A stretch of DNA of 64,000 nucleotides, taken from NCBI GenBank assembly GCA_022652735.1, contig JALCRP010000002.1, forward strand, positions 62,001 to 126,000. Reading direction: 5' to 3'. Of the stretch, positions 9,111 to 17,695 are shown piece by piece (the stretch's first letter is position 1; the number at the start of each line of letters is the position of its first letter). The notes beneath the pieces were generated by a model. The model saw only the letters and a list, made by a program, of their open reading frames with translations. It had not been told where the DNA came from and did not search any database. Source of the stretch: Faecalibacterium sp. (GTDB taxonomy: Bacteria > Bacillota > Clostridia > Oscillospirales > Ruminococcaceae). Made by a program: the position numbers and the translations under genes.

Positions 9111-9164
9111 AAAACCGCCGCCTACTTTTCCGCGAATTTCGGCGGCAAAGGGGCGGCGGTTTTC
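9111..9164 (+). terminator. Terminator after the C39-like gene
   Basis: AAAACCGCCGCC (9111-9122) pairs with GGCGGCGGTTTT (9152-9163); the loop holds a second small GC hairpin. The A/T symmetry suggests it also serves the converging gene at 9222. Confidence 0.85.
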
Positions 9165-9221
9165 ATGGGAAAGCGAAGCAGGCGCGCGCAAGCCAAAACC
9201 GCGGCGCGCGGAAAAGAAAAT

Positions 9222-10280
9222 TTAGTCCAGCTTCAATTCGCCGGCTTTCAGCCAGCCTGCGCGGCGGAACAAAAGCCCAAATGCCCATGTCAATACGGCG
9301 GGCAGCACGAAACAGATCAGCACAAGGCCCGCCCAGTGCCATGCGGTGATGGCGGGCATCGTGCCGGCGGCTACATCCGCCACCCAGCCTGTATAGACGC
9401 CGATCGGCCCGACAAGGCCACAGGTGCCCATGCCGGCAGAGACGGGCGCGCCATCCATCGTTAAATGGAATACACAGGTGGCCAGCGGGCCGGTGATCGC
9501 GCTGGTTAAAATCGCAGGCAGCCAGACGCGCGGATGGCGCAGAATGTTGCCCATTTGCAGCATACTGGTGCCAAGGCCTTGGCTGACAAGGCCGGAGACG
9601 CCATTTTCCGGATAACTGAGTACCGCAAAACCTACCATCTGTGCGCAGCAGCCGGCCACGGCGGCCCCGCCCGCGAGGCCCGTAAGCCCCAAAGCGGCGC
9701 AGATTGCAGCCGAGGAGATCGGCAGCGTAAGCGCGATACCCACCACGACCGAGACAACGATGCCCATCAGCAAAGGCGCCTGCTCGGTGGCCCACATGAT
9801 GACGCTGCCCAGCGCCGAGGCGGCCGCCCCGATCGGCGCCGCAATCAGCAGCGAAAGCCCGACGCCGGAAAAGATTGTGACCAGCGGCGTAACAAGGATG
9901 TCCACTTTTGTTTCCTTGCTGACGGCCTTGCCTGCCTCGGCGGCAAGGATAGCAAGGATCAGAACAGCCAGCGGCCCGCCTGCGCCGCCCAGATCGTTGG
10001 CAGAATAGCCGACCGTGAGCAGGCTGAACAGCACTAATGGCGGCGCATTAAGCGCCCAGCCGATGGCACAAGCCATCGCCGGCCCGCTCATGGCCTGCGC
10101 ATACGCGCCAAGCGTAACCAAAAATTCTACGCCTGTCTGCTGGCCCAGCGTCTTCAAAATCGTGCCGATCAGCAGGCTGGCAAACAGCCCCTGCGCCATT
10201 GCGCTCATTGCATCAATGCAATAATGCTTCCACGAAGGGGCAATACCCTTACGCTGTAAAAATGCTTGCAGCTTTTCCAT
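9222..10280 (-). CDS. PTS transporter subunit IIC-like membrane protein
   Basis: A 352-residue protein with about ten hydrophobic segments, of the stand-alone PTS_EIIC_2 family (EIIC-like integral membrane proteins found without EIIA/EIIB). Typical features are LQRKGIAPSWKHYCIDAMSAMAQGLFASLLIG at the N-terminus, LGAYAQAMSGPAMACAIGWAL, and HPRVWLPAILTSAITGPLATCVF with MGTCGLVGPIGVY. No EIIA, EIIB or sugar-metabolism gene lies nearby, so the substrate and even PTS coupling are open. The ATG at 10280 has AAAGGAAG upstream; the longer frame to 10466 crosses the promoter and is rejected. Confidence 0.8.
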   Translation of the reverse strand: MEKLQAFLQRKGIAPSWKHYCIDAMSAMAQGLFASLLIGTILKTLGQQTGVEFLVTLGAYAQAMSGPAMACAIGWALNAPPLVLFSLLTVGYSANDLGGAGGPLAVLILAILAAEAGKAVSKETKVDILVTPLVTIFSGVGLSLLIAAPIGAAASALGSVIMWATEQAPLLMGIVVSVVVGIALTLPISSAAICAALGLTGLAGGAAVAGCCAQMVGFAVLSYPENGVSGLVSQGLGTSMLQMGNILRHPRVWLPAILTSAITGPLATCVFHLTMDGAPVSAGMGTCGLVGPIGVYTGWVADVAAGTMPAITAWHWAGLVLICFVLPAVLTWAFGLLFRRAGWLKAGELKLD

Positions 10281-10308
10281 AATTTGCTTCCTTTCTTTGC
10301 GTGAAAAC

Positions 10309-10337
10309 ATCATGACACAAAGAATTACATGTGTCAA
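10309..10337 (-). promoter_or_regulatory. Promoter with embedded inverted repeat for the PTS-IIC-like gene
   Basis: On the minus strand TTGACA (10337-10332) and CATGAT (10314-10309) have a 17-base spacer. TGACACA (10313-10319) and TGTGTCA (10330-10336) form a perfect 7-bp inverted repeat that covers the spacer and both box edges, a plausible operator. Confidence 0.65.
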
Positions 10338-10453
10338 GACAGCACGTAATTTTTTGCGCTTTTGGCAAAAAATACACCCGCAAGAGCTTTGTTTTTGACA
10401 CAATAGAAATATTTGGAAAATTGGCGTCGTTATTTGGTTTTTGTAATATTCTG

Positions 10454-10462
10454 TGCTATAAT
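10454..10462 (+). promoter_or_regulatory. Extended -10 promoter for the GH25 gene
   Basis: TGCTATAAT (10454-10462) is an extended -10 with a consensus hexamer. Transcription would begin near 10469, which supports the ATG at 10503 over the upstream in-frame start at 10413. Confidence 0.7.
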
Positions 10463-10502
10463 ACACATGGTTTTTATGGCTGTGGAACTTGTGGAGGAAA
10501 TC

Positions 10503-12491
10503 ATGAAGGGAAATCTGGTTCGGTATTTTTCTAAGAATGCGATTATGAGCTGGCCGCTTTGGAAAACAATGGTTTCCGGCGCGTTGGCGATTGCGGTTGC
10601 CGGGACAGGCGTTTCGGGCACCATTTTAGCCGTGAACGCGGCTTCTGCCAGCGCGGCGGCCGCTTCGGCCTCTGCCGCGGCTCAGCCGGAGGCGGAGCCA
10701 GTAAAGCTGAAATGGACAGATATGGATTTTTCGGCCAGCGGCATTGCCCCGGCGGGCGAAGTTGGCACGGAAGAAACGCAGATGGATTTGAGCACGAGCC
10801 AGCAGTCGATCGGCGTGGATCTGTATTCCGTTAACAGCGTAACGGGCAAACGCACAACCTTTACGATGGCAGATGTCACGATCACGCTGACCTGTAAATC
10901 CCTGACGGAGATCAAAGACAGCACGAATGAATACGAGAACGACGCCTGCAAAGAGGGCGCCGTGAGTACATATAAGCTTGACACAAAGACCGGCAGCGCG
11001 CTGATTAAAAAGCTCAACCCCGGCAAATACACCGTCAGCTTGAGCTGCGCCGACAGCGCCTATATTATGCCGGCAGAGCAAACGGTTACCGTAAAAGAAA
11101 AGGTTGCATACAAAAAGACGAACACGAAGGCAGAAAAGCCTACCGCCGCGACGACGCAGGAGGATCAAAGCCAGCAGACAGGTGGCGAAAACGTATCCTT
11201 CGGCAATATGACGGGCAAGGGCTATGCCGTAAGCAATACCAAAACATGGGCGGACGGCAATACCCAGTATTTGTATTATAAAGATGGCACCAAGAGCGCC
11301 TATAAGGTCGAGACATCCTCGGTTACAGACGCAAGCGGCAACAGTATCACGATTTTGTCCAAAGCGACGTTTGACGCCGCTATGCAGAAAAAGCTGGATG
11401 AAGCAGCCCATGCCGCAGCGAGCACAAACAGCACTGCGGCGACAACAGCCTCCGGCACAAGCGCCGTAGTGCGTGGCAGCATAATGCGGCCGCTTTCCAC
11501 CCGTATGGGTGGGCTGGCGCTGATGCCGCTTGCCGAAGGCGACGCAACGCCGTCCCCGGCGCCGGAAACAACGCCGACCCCGGAGGTTACTGCGACGCCA
11601 ACTCCGACGCCTGAACAACAAGCGACACCGACCCCGGAAGTTGTTGTGACACCGCCCCCGACTTCGACACCCGCACAACAAGCAACGCCGACCCCGACGG
11701 CTACTTCTACGCCCACCGCGACACCGACGCCGACGCCTACTGCGACGAAGGTGCCCTCCACGCGCCCGACGTATGCCACGCAGGACAGCTATGAGCTGTT
11801 CTCTTCGACGAACGGTAGCCTTGTGGACCACAGCGGCATTTTCCAGCTGCCCAGCGGCACGACTGTGATTACGGCGGGTACTGCAGCAAACGGGCAGGTC
11901 AACGGCATCGACGTATCCAAGTATCAGGGCACGATCGACTGGAACGCCGTAAAGGCCTCTGGCATCAGCTTTGTTATTATTCGCTGCGGCTATCGCGGCT
12001 ATGAGTCGGGCGCGATTGTAGAGGATGCCCGCTTCCGTGCAAATATTCAGGGCGCCCGGGCCGCAGGCCTGCGTGTCGGCGTGTATTTCTTTAGCCAGGC
12101 CATCAACGAGCAGGAGGCTGTGGAAGAAGCTTCGGCCTGCTTGAACCTTGTATCCGGCTATGGGCTGAACTATCCTATCTTCTTTGACAGCGAATATTCC
12201 ACCAGCGCACGTACTGGCCGCGCAGACGGCCTGAGCAAAGGCGACCGCACGGCCGCCGCCGTGGCTTTCTGTGAGACGGTGCGCAACAGCGGCTATTCGG
12301 CCGGCGTGTACGCCAGCAAAAACTGGTATGCAAATCAGCTTAACTACGCGACGGTAAGCCAGTACTGCGTATGGAACGCCCGCTACGGCAGCGCGCCGGG
12401 GCTTTCCTGCAACATGTGGCAGTACACTTCGCAAGGTACGGTTTCCGGCATTTCCGGCCGTGTGGATTTGAATATCAGCTACATGGGCTGA
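10503..12491 (+). CDS. Surface GH25 lysozyme with Thr/Pro-rich linker
   Basis: A 662-residue exported protein. Residues about 20-46 form a membrane anchor or signal segment, followed by an Ala/Ser-rich stretch. A mid region (about residues 75-200) contains a beta-rich, SpaA/prealbumin-like segment (TGKRTTFTMADVTITLT, LNPGKYTVSLSC). A long low-complexity linker of Thr-Pro repeats follows (about 346-419). The C-terminal domain (about 467-662) is glycoside hydrolase family 25, beginning NGIDVSKYQGTIDWNAVKASG and with the acidic catalytic motif in IFFDSEYST. GH25 enzymes cut N-acetylmuramoyl-N-acetylglucosamine bonds in peptidoglycan. GGAGGAAA precedes the ATG. It is monocistronic, with its own promoter and terminator, and probably acts in wall remodelling. 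Confidence 0.9.
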   Translation: MKGNLVRYFSKNAIMSWPLWKTMVSGALAIAVAGTGVSGTILAVNAASASAAAASASAAAQPEAEPVKLKWTDMDFSASGIAPAGEVGTEETQMDLSTSQQSIGVDLYSVNSVTGKRTTFTMADVTITLTCKSLTEIKDSTNEYENDACKEGAVSTYKLDTKTGSALIKKLNPGKYTVSLSCADSAYIMPAEQTVTVKEKVAYKKTNTKAEKPTAATTQEDQSQQTGGENVSFGNMTGKGYAVSNTKTWADGNTQYLYYKDGTKSAYKVETSSVTDASGNSITILSKATFDAAMQKKLDEAAHAAASTNSTAATTASGTSAVVRGSIMRPLSTRMGGLALMPLAEGDATPSPAPETTPTPEVTATPTPTPEQQATPTPEVVVTPPPTSTPAQQATPTPTATSTPTATPTPTPTATKVPSTRPTYATQDSYELFSSTNGSLVDHSGIFQLPSGTTVITAGTAANGQVNGIDVSKYQGTIDWNAVKASGISFVIIRCGYRGYESGAIVEDARFRANIQGARAAGLRVGVYFFSQAINEQEAVEEASACLNLVSGYGLNYPIFFDSEYSTSARTGRADGLSKGDRTAAAVAFCETVRNSGYSAGVYASKNWYANQLNYATVSQYCVWNARYGSAPGLSCNMWQYTSQGTVSGISGRVDLNISYMG

Positions 12492-12528
12492 TTTCGCCTG
12501 CATCCATACTCCAAATAACATAAAATAG

Positions 12529-12579
12529 AAAATGACGTTTCCTCGCGCCGCGGCGGCAGGGGAAACGTCATTTTTTTTG
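12529..12579 (+). terminator. Terminator after the GH25 gene
   Basis: AAAATGACGTTTCC (12529-12542) pairs with GGAAACGTCATTTT (12561-12574) and runs into a stretch of T. Confidence 0.92.
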
Positions 12580-12630
12580 CACAGCAAAACCGCAAAATAC
12601 AATGGGCGCTGTGCCGATTACCTGAAAGAA

Positions 12631-12665
12631 AAAACGGCAGCCCGCAAAAGGCTGCCGCTTTTTAT
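12631..12665. terminator. Terminator for ireB (also reads on the plus strand)
   Basis: CGGCAGCC (12635-12642) pairs with GGCTGCCG (12650-12657), with A-run on the left and T-run on the right, so it works in both directions. Confidence 0.85.
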
Positions 12666-12677
12666 GTAAAAATGATC

Positions 12678-12923
12678 TCACACTTCGAGATAGTGCCGCA
12701 CCAGCGCCTGCAAAAGATCGTCCCGATCAATTTTGCGGATCAGCGTCCGGGCATTTTTATAGGTCGTGATATAAGTAGGGTCTTCGGAAAGAATATAGCC
12801 CACCAGCTGGTTGACCGGATTATAGCCTTTTTCTTTCAGCGCATCGTACACTTCCAGCAAAATATCATGAATTTCCCGATCCTGATCGTCTTGAATCGAA
12901 AAAATTGCGGTAGGTTCTCCCAT
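12678..12923 (-). CDS. ireB: IreB family regulatory phosphoprotein (UPF0297/DUF965)
   Basis: An 81-residue cytoplasmic protein. The family core is clear: [64 protein letters not shown]. In Enterococcus IreB is a substrate of the PASTA kinase IreK and is a negative regulator of cephalosporin resistance; in many Firmicutes it sits next to ruvX and a DUF1292 gene, which is not the case here. GAGAGGGG lies before the ATG. It is flanked by terminators on both sides, so it is transcribed alone. Confidence 0.9.
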   Translation of the reverse strand: MGEPTAIFSIQDDQDREIHDILLEVYDALKEKGYNPVNQLVGYILSEDPTYITTYKNARTLIRKIDRDDLLQALVRHYLEV

Positions 12924-13017
12924 TCTGACACCCCTCTCTATTGTGTTTGTACTTTATCATTGTACCGAATTTTGGATGAAACTTCAAGGTGAGACGGCAG
13001 GAATTTGCGCAAATGGT

Positions 13018-13061
13018 AAAAAATCTCTCCGCCGCACAAAGCAGCGGAGAGATTTTTTATG
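13018..13061. terminator. Bidirectional terminator between ireB and pheT
   Basis: AAATCTCTCCGC (13021-13032) pairs with GCGGAGAGATTT (13044-13055), with A-run and T-run on the two sides. On the minus strand it ends the pheST transcript. Confidence 0.88.
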
Positions 13062-13112
13062 CTTCTTTTGCAGAACTTTGCCCGATAAGATCGAATGAAA
13101 GCAAACGCAAAA

Positions 13113-15695
13113 TCAGCTGCGGATCGTAACACCGATCTCGCCAAGCGCTTTCAGCACCTTCTGCACGGCGGCGTCCACTTCCGTATCGGTCAAGGTACGG
13201 TCGGGCGCACGGAACACAAGGCTATACGCAAGGCTCTTTTTGCCGGCGCCGATGCGCTCGCCCGTATAAATATCAAACAGGCTGACGCTTTCGAGGATGC
13301 GGCCTGCGCCCTTGCGGATGCAGGCGACAAGCTCGGCGCTCGGGATGGCGTTTTCGGCGACAAGGGCCAGATCACGCGTAGTGGCCGGCGTTTTCGGCAG
13401 CGGCATATAGGTGGCCTCGGCGGCACGGCAGCGATACAGCCCGTCGAGGCTGATGTCGGCCGCGACAACGCGCGCTTTGATGCCGTAGTTCGCGGCGACC
13501 TTCGGGTGAATTTCGCCGACGGTGGCAAGCAGCACTTCCTCGCTGCCAGCGCGGCATAAAATGTCCGCCGTGCGGCCCGGATGCCACGTATGGCCGCTTT
13601 CATTGCGCACAACGCGCAGGCGGCTTTCGGCAATGCGCGCGGTAGCGATCAGCTTTTCGACGACGCCCTTCATCGCAAGATAATCCCAATCGCCGCCGTA
13701 GGCCGCGCAGAGGATTTTCTGGTTTTCGGTGGGCAGCAGGTCGCTCGGGGTTTTGCCCTCGGCGGCCAGCTTTTTGACAAGCACCGGATAATCGTTAAAG
13801 TCGTTGTCAGGTACTTCATGTTCTAACGGGCTGGGGATATACTCGGTAGCCTGCTCGAACACGGCAGCCTCGGGCGTGCGGGCCGCAAAGTTTGTGGCCG
13901 CGACGCTTAAGATGCTGGGCAGCGCCGTGGTACGCATGATAGAAGTATCCTCGCCCAAGGGGTTGGAGATGATAACGGCCTTGCGGCGTGGGTCGTCGGC
14001 GGCAAGCTCGATCTGATCGAAGCATTTCGGGCTGTAGAAGCTAAATGTCTCGCATTCGTACAGGCCATAGCCGCAAAGCGTGTTCAGAATCTTCTGGTCG
14101 AAAGTCTGGCGCTCGGTGGGGCGGGCCTGCGCCGTGCCCTTCATCAGGGTAGAAGGCATTTTGTTGTAGCCGATATAGCGGGCCACTTCCTCGGCAATAT
14201 CGCAGTTACGGTACATATCGCCGCGCAGCGGCGGCACAATCACATCGTCGCCGTCCATCTTGAAATCGAGCGGCAGCAGATAGGAAACGATCTGTTCTTT
14301 GGTCAGGGCGGTGCCCAAAAGCTTGTTCACCCATGCCACATCCAGCGGGATACGGCGCTGGTCGGCCCAAAGGGTGCGCAGGCTTTCGTCGCGGCAAGGG
14401 TAGTTGTCGATGATGCCGTTTACCACATCGCCGGCATCCAGCATCTGCACCAATTCCAGCGCGCGCTGCAAAGCGGGCACACAGTTGGCCGCGGCGAGGC
14501 CCTTGGAGTATTTGCCGGCGGCCTCGGTGTGCAGGCCGAGATCCCGCGCCGTGGTGCGGACGCTCGGGCCGTTGAACATGGCGCTCTCGAACACGATGGT
14601 GGTGGTATCCTCGTAGGTGCCCGAGAATTCGCCGCCCATTACGCCCGCGACGGCGATCGGCGCTTTGTCATCGGCGATCACGAGCATCTGCGGCTGCAAG
14701 GCGCGCTCCTCTTTATCGAGCGTGACGATCTTTTCGCCGGGGCGCGCGTTGCGCACCGTGATATGGTGGCCGTTGACATACTTATAATCGAAGCAGTGCA
14801 TCGGCTGGCCATATTCGAGCATGACGTAGTTGGTAATGTCGACAAGGTTGTTGATCGGGCGGACGCCGCAGTTGCGCAGGCGCTGGCGCAGCCACATCGG
14901 CGAGGGCTTAACGCGCACGTTTTCCACGACGGCGCCGCAGTAACGATAGCAAAGGTCAGGGTTTTCGATGTCTACTTTCAGCATGGCGTTTACATCGCCG
15001 TGGCCGGGCTTTACTTCGGGCACGTGATCGACAAACGGCACTTTGAAGGTTGCGGCGCATTCGCGCCCGAGCGCGCGCACACCCTGACAATCGGGGCGGT
15101 TCGGCGTGATCTCGAAATCGAGTACGGTATCGTCGAGGCCAAGAGCCTCGGTCAGCGGCTGGCCAAGGTACATGTTACGGTAGGCCTTGATCTCGTCGTC
15201 AAACACCATGATGCCGTTTTCGATGCACTGCGGGAAATCGTGCACCGTCAGGCCAAGCTCGCCCATGCCGCACAGCATACCGTCGCTTTCGACGCCGCGC
15301 AGCTTGCCTTTTGTGATGTGCACACCGCCCGGCAGATAGGAGTTATGCATAGCAACGGGCACCCAATCGCCAACCTTGAGGTTGGCTGCGCCCGTCACGA
15401 TCTGAATCGGAGCCTCGCCCTTTTTCACCTGCCCGACGTCGATCTGGGTAATAACCATGTGATCGGAATCCGGGTGCGGCACGATGGAAAGCACTTCGCC
15501 CACCAGAACGTTCTGAATCTGGTCGGCTTCGCTTGCCCATGTCTCAACTTTCGAGCCGGACATTGTCAGGCCTTCGGTTACATCACGCAGGGTAAGCGCC
15601 TTGCCGGCGGCTTTAGCCTCGGCTTCGGCCTTGCTGTTTTTCGGATAGAAGGGGAAATCGGCGAATTCCTTCGCCCACTGTAAAGGCAGCAACAT
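13113..15695 (-). CDS. pheT: Phenylalanyl-tRNA synthetase beta subunit
   Basis: An 860-residue protein, somewhat longer than the usual 790-810. With PheS it forms the alpha2-beta2 enzyme that charges tRNA-Phe. It begins MLLPLQWAKEFADFP and carries an EMAP/OB-fold tRNA-binding domain (VLVGEVLSIVPHPDSDHMVITQIDVG, about residues 65-180). The B3/B4 editing domain includes ITPNRPDCQGVRALGRECAATF and NNLVDITNYVMLEYGQPMHCFD. The B5 domain and core fold follow, and the C-terminal anticodon-binding (FDX-ACB) domain ends with PATTRDLALV and FRAPDRTLTDTEVD. It lies 21 bases downstream of pheS in the same T-box-controlled operon. Confidence 0.96.
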   Translation of the reverse strand: MLLPLQWAKEFADFPFYPKNSKAEAEAKAAGKALTLRDVTEGLTMSGSKVETWASEADQIQNVLVGEVLSIVPHPDSDHMVITQIDVGQVKKGEAPIQIVTGAANLKVGDWVPVAMHNSYLPGGVHITKGKLRGVESDGMLCGMGELGLTVHDFPQCIENGIMVFDDEIKAYRNMYLGQPLTEALGLDDTVLDFEITPNRPDCQGVRALGRECAATFKVPFVDHVPEVKPGHGDVNAMLKVDIENPDLCYRYCGAVVENVRVKPSPMWLRQRLRNCGVRPINNLVDITNYVMLEYGQPMHCFDYKYVNGHHITVRNARPGEKIVTLDKEERALQPQMLVIADDKAPIAVAGVMGGEFSGTYEDTTTIVFESAMFNGPSVRTTARDLGLHTEAAGKYSKGLAAANCVPALQRALELVQMLDAGDVVNGIIDNYPCRDESLRTLWADQRRIPLDVAWVNKLLGTALTKEQIVSYLLPLDFKMDGDDVIVPPLRGDMYRNCDIAEEVARYIGYNKMPSTLMKGTAQARPTERQTFDQKILNTLCGYGLYECETFSFYSPKCFDQIELAADDPRRKAVIISNPLGEDTSIMRTTALPSILSVAATNFAARTPEAAVFEQATEYIPSPLEHEVPDNDFNDYPVLVKKLAAEGKTPSDLLPTENQKILCAAYGGDWDYLAMKGVVEKLIATARIAESRLRVVRNESGHTWHPGRTADILCRAGSEEVLLATVGEIHPKVAANYGIKARVVAADISLDGLYRCRAAEATYMPLPKTPATTRDLALVAENAIPSAELVACIRKGAGRILESVSLFDIYTGERIGAGKKSLAYSLVFRAPDRTLTDTEVDAAVQKVLKALGEIGVTIRS

Positions 15696-15716
15696 AATCT
15701 TTTCTCCTCCTTATCC

Positions 15717-16784
15717 TTAATTAAACTGCTTCAAAAAACGAAGATCGTTTTCGTAAAGCAGACGCATATCGTCGATGTTGTAGCGCATCGTCGTAATGCG
15801 CTCAAGCCCGACGCCGAAAGCAAAGCCCGTGTACTTTTTGCTGTCGATGCCGACATTTTCCAAAAGCTCGGGGTGCACCATGCCACAGCCCAAAATCTCG
15901 ATCCAGCCTTCGCCTTTGCAAAGCGGGCAGCCCTTGCCGCCGCACTTAAAGCAGCTCATATCCATTTCAGCCGAAGGCTCGGTATAGGGGAAGTGATGCG
16001 GGCGGAAACGTACCTTCGTGTTTTCGCCGTAAAGCTTGCGGATGAACACCTCAAGCGTACCCTTCAAATCGGAGAAGGTGATGCCCTCGTCGACGACAAG
16101 GCCCTCAACCTGATGGAACAACGGGCTGTGCGTGGCATCCACTGCGTCAGAGCGGTAAACGCGGCCCGGCGCGATGATGCGGATCGGCTTTTTCAGTGTG
16201 CCGGCGGGCAGGCCCGCTTCGCGCGCCTCGGCGGCCGCTTTTTCCAGCGTACGCATCTGGATGGGGCTTGTCTGTGTGCGCAGCAGGATGTTTTCGGTGA
16301 TATAAAAAGTATCCTGCGTATCGCGCGCAGGGTGGCTTTTCGGCATGCGCATCATCTCGAAGTTGTAGTGATCCAGCTCAATCTCCGGGCCGGAAACCAC
16401 ATCGAAGCCCATGCCGAGAAAAATCTCCTTGAACTCGTTCAAAACGGTTTGGATAGGGTGGCGGCTGCCCTGCTTGGGCTGGCGGCCCGGCAGCGTAACG
16501 TCGATCGTCTCGGCGGCAAGGCGCGCGTTTTGCGCGGCGTCGGCCAGCTGCTGCATGCGGGCCTTGATCTCGGTTTCGATCTCGGCGCGGGCCTCGTTGG
16601 CCTTTGCGCCCAAAATCGGGCGCTCCTCGGCGGAAAGGCTGCCCATCTGCTTTAAGATGGCGGTTACTTCGCCTTTCTTGCCCAGAAAGCGGACGCGCAG
16701 CTCTTCGACGGCCTTTTCGTCGGCCGCATCGGCAATGCAGCTTTTCGCCGCGCTGCGGATGTTTTCCAGTGCTTCATTCATCAT
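15717..16784 (-). CDS. pheS: Phenylalanyl-tRNA synthetase alpha subunit
   Basis: A 355-residue class II synthetase subunit holding the aminoacylation site. The N-terminal coiled coil (about 1-85, LRVRFLGKKGEVTAILKQMGSL) binds tRNA. Motif 2 is around FHQVEGLVVD and motif 3 is GFAFGVGLERITTMRY. The insert CFKCGGKGCPLCKGEGWIEILGCGMVHP shows the cysteine-rich form common in Firmicutes. The start at 16784 follows AAGGAGA; the frame is open further upstream to 17018, but that part is the T-box leader. Expression is controlled by the leader at 16831-17085. Confidence 0.96.
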   Translation of the reverse strand: MMNEALENIRSAAKSCIADAADEKAVEELRVRFLGKKGEVTAILKQMGSLSAEERPILGAKANEARAEIETEIKARMQQLADAAQNARLAAETIDVTLPGRQPKQGSRHPIQTVLNEFKEIFLGMGFDVVSGPEIELDHYNFEMMRMPKSHPARDTQDTFYITENILLRTQTSPIQMRTLEKAAAEAREAGLPAGTLKKPIRIIAPGRVYRSDAVDATHSPLFHQVEGLVVDEGITFSDLKGTLEVFIRKLYGENTKVRFRPHHFPYTEPSAEMDMSCFKCGGKGCPLCKGEGWIEILGCGMVHPELLENVGIDSKKYTGFAFGVGLERITTMRYNIDDMRLLYENDLRFLKQFN

Positions 16785-16830
16785 TGCGGTATCTCTCCTT
16801 TTTTGCATTGTACAGGGGCTGGCGCAAAAT

Positions 16831-17085
16831 AAAAAAGCTCCGCCCCCGAAAAATCGGGGACGAAGCCTTGTAACAACAATGCTCCGCGGTACCACCCACG
16901 TTTTTGCCATAAGCAAACACTCATGCTTTCCGCTAACGGGGAAAAACCGTCTCGCCCTACTGCCCCGCGGGAGTTCAGGCGAGCCGCTCGGAAGGGAACT
17001 TCGTGCCCGGCGCCGCATAAGGCCTTTTCAGCATCGGCCTCTCTCTGGGATGCGGCGCAGCGCCTACTTTCCTTCGTCGCTGCGT
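16831..17085 (-). promoter_or_regulatory. T-box leader (tRNA-Phe sensing) for pheST
   Basis: The minus strand contains the T-box sequence GGGTGGTACCGCGGAGC (about 16904-16888), preceded by stem-I elements: GACGAAGGAAAGTAGGC at its 5' end and an AGAGAG motif. The 3' part forms a terminator, GCTTCGTCCCCGA with TCGGGGGCGGAGC and a T-run (16867-16831), that competes with the antiterminator containing the T-box. Uncharged tRNA binding favours read-through. Two TTC triplets near 16993-16991 and 16998-16996 (minus strand) are candidate Phe specifiers; which one is used was not resolved. Confidence 0.9.
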
Positions 17086-17097
17086 TTACAAGATAAA

Positions 17098-17126
17098 AGT
17101 GTAACACGCTTGTTGGCGATTTGCAA
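17098..17126 (-). promoter_or_regulatory. Sigma-A promoter for the T-box-pheST operon
   Basis: On the minus strand TTGCAA (17126-17121) and TACACT (17103-17098) with a 17-base spacer, just upstream of the T-box leader. Confidence 0.8.
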
Positions 17127-17254
17127 GCAGAAAATGCGAAGCTGTGCCTTTTGGGCAAAGCGGCGCAAAAGTTTTGGTGGGGCGGGCGGTGCGCGTTGTT
17201 TTTGTGGCATGGGTATGCTAAACTGAACACAAAACCAGAAAGGCGGGCGGGCGT

Positions 17255-17692
17255 ATGATTTTTGGCGTTGGGTGTGATCTATGCGCGGCGGCGCGCATCC
17301 AAAAAAGCCTTACCGGTGCGCACGGAGCGGCCTTTGCGCAAAAGGTGTATGGTGCGGCCGAGTGCGCGGCGCTTGGGCTGGCACAAAAAAACGGCGCAGC
17401 CATGCCGCCGGCCAACGACAAGTTCTCCACAAATTTTGCCCATACGGTGGAAAGCGCGGCGGCCAATTTCACCGCAAAGGAAGCATTTTTGAAAGCCGCG
17501 GGCACAGGGCTTTCGGGCTTTGCGTTGGGCGAGATCGAAGCCCTGCGAAAGCCCAGCGGCGCGCCATATTATGCTTTTTCCGGCGCGGCGGCGGCATGGA
17601 TGAAAGAAAATGGCTTGACGGCGCAGCTTTCGCTCAGCCACGAAAATGGGCTGGCAATGGCTGTTTGCATCTTGGAACAGCAGGAGGCATAA
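17255..17692 (+). CDS. acpS: Holo-[acyl-carrier-protein] synthase
   Basis: A 145-residue phosphopantetheinyl transferase that activates acyl carrier protein with the 4'-phosphopantetheine of CoA. The Mg-binding Asp8 is in IFGVGCDLC and the second acidic residue Glu76 is in NFTAKEAFLKAAGTG, the family's central motif. The C-terminus LSLSHENGLAMAVC is also typical (usual SISH). The protein is about 20 residues longer than most AcpS; the extra length lies between the first helix and the FTAKEAF motif (about residues 44-70). GGCGGGCG precedes the ATG. It may form an operon with the next gene, 3 bases on. The frequent acpS-alr neighbourhood is absent, although mazF (often in such loci) follows. 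Confidence 0.85.
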   Translation: MIFGVGCDLCAAARIQKSLTGAHGAAFAQKVYGAAECAALGLAQKNGAAMPPANDKFSTNFAHTVESAAANFTAKEAFLKAAGTGLSGFALGEIEALRKPSGAPYYAFSGAAAAWMKENGLTAQLSLSHENGLAMAVCILEQQEA

Positions 17693-17695
17693 GAG

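Noticed and set aside
11540..11760. Tandem repeat that resembles a CRISPR or minisatellite array
   Set aside because: It is in-frame coding sequence for a Thr-Pro linker with irregular units and no spacers.
10626..12602. A 658-codon open frame on the minus strand across the GH25 gene
   Set aside because: It mirrors GC-rich codon bias of the plus-strand gene, is rich in Arg/Cys/His, and has no family match; GH25 homology is clear on the plus strand.
16831..17018. An N-terminal extension of PheS by 78 residues
   Set aside because: This stretch is the T-box leader; the ATG at 16784 has a good ribosome-binding site and fits the family length.
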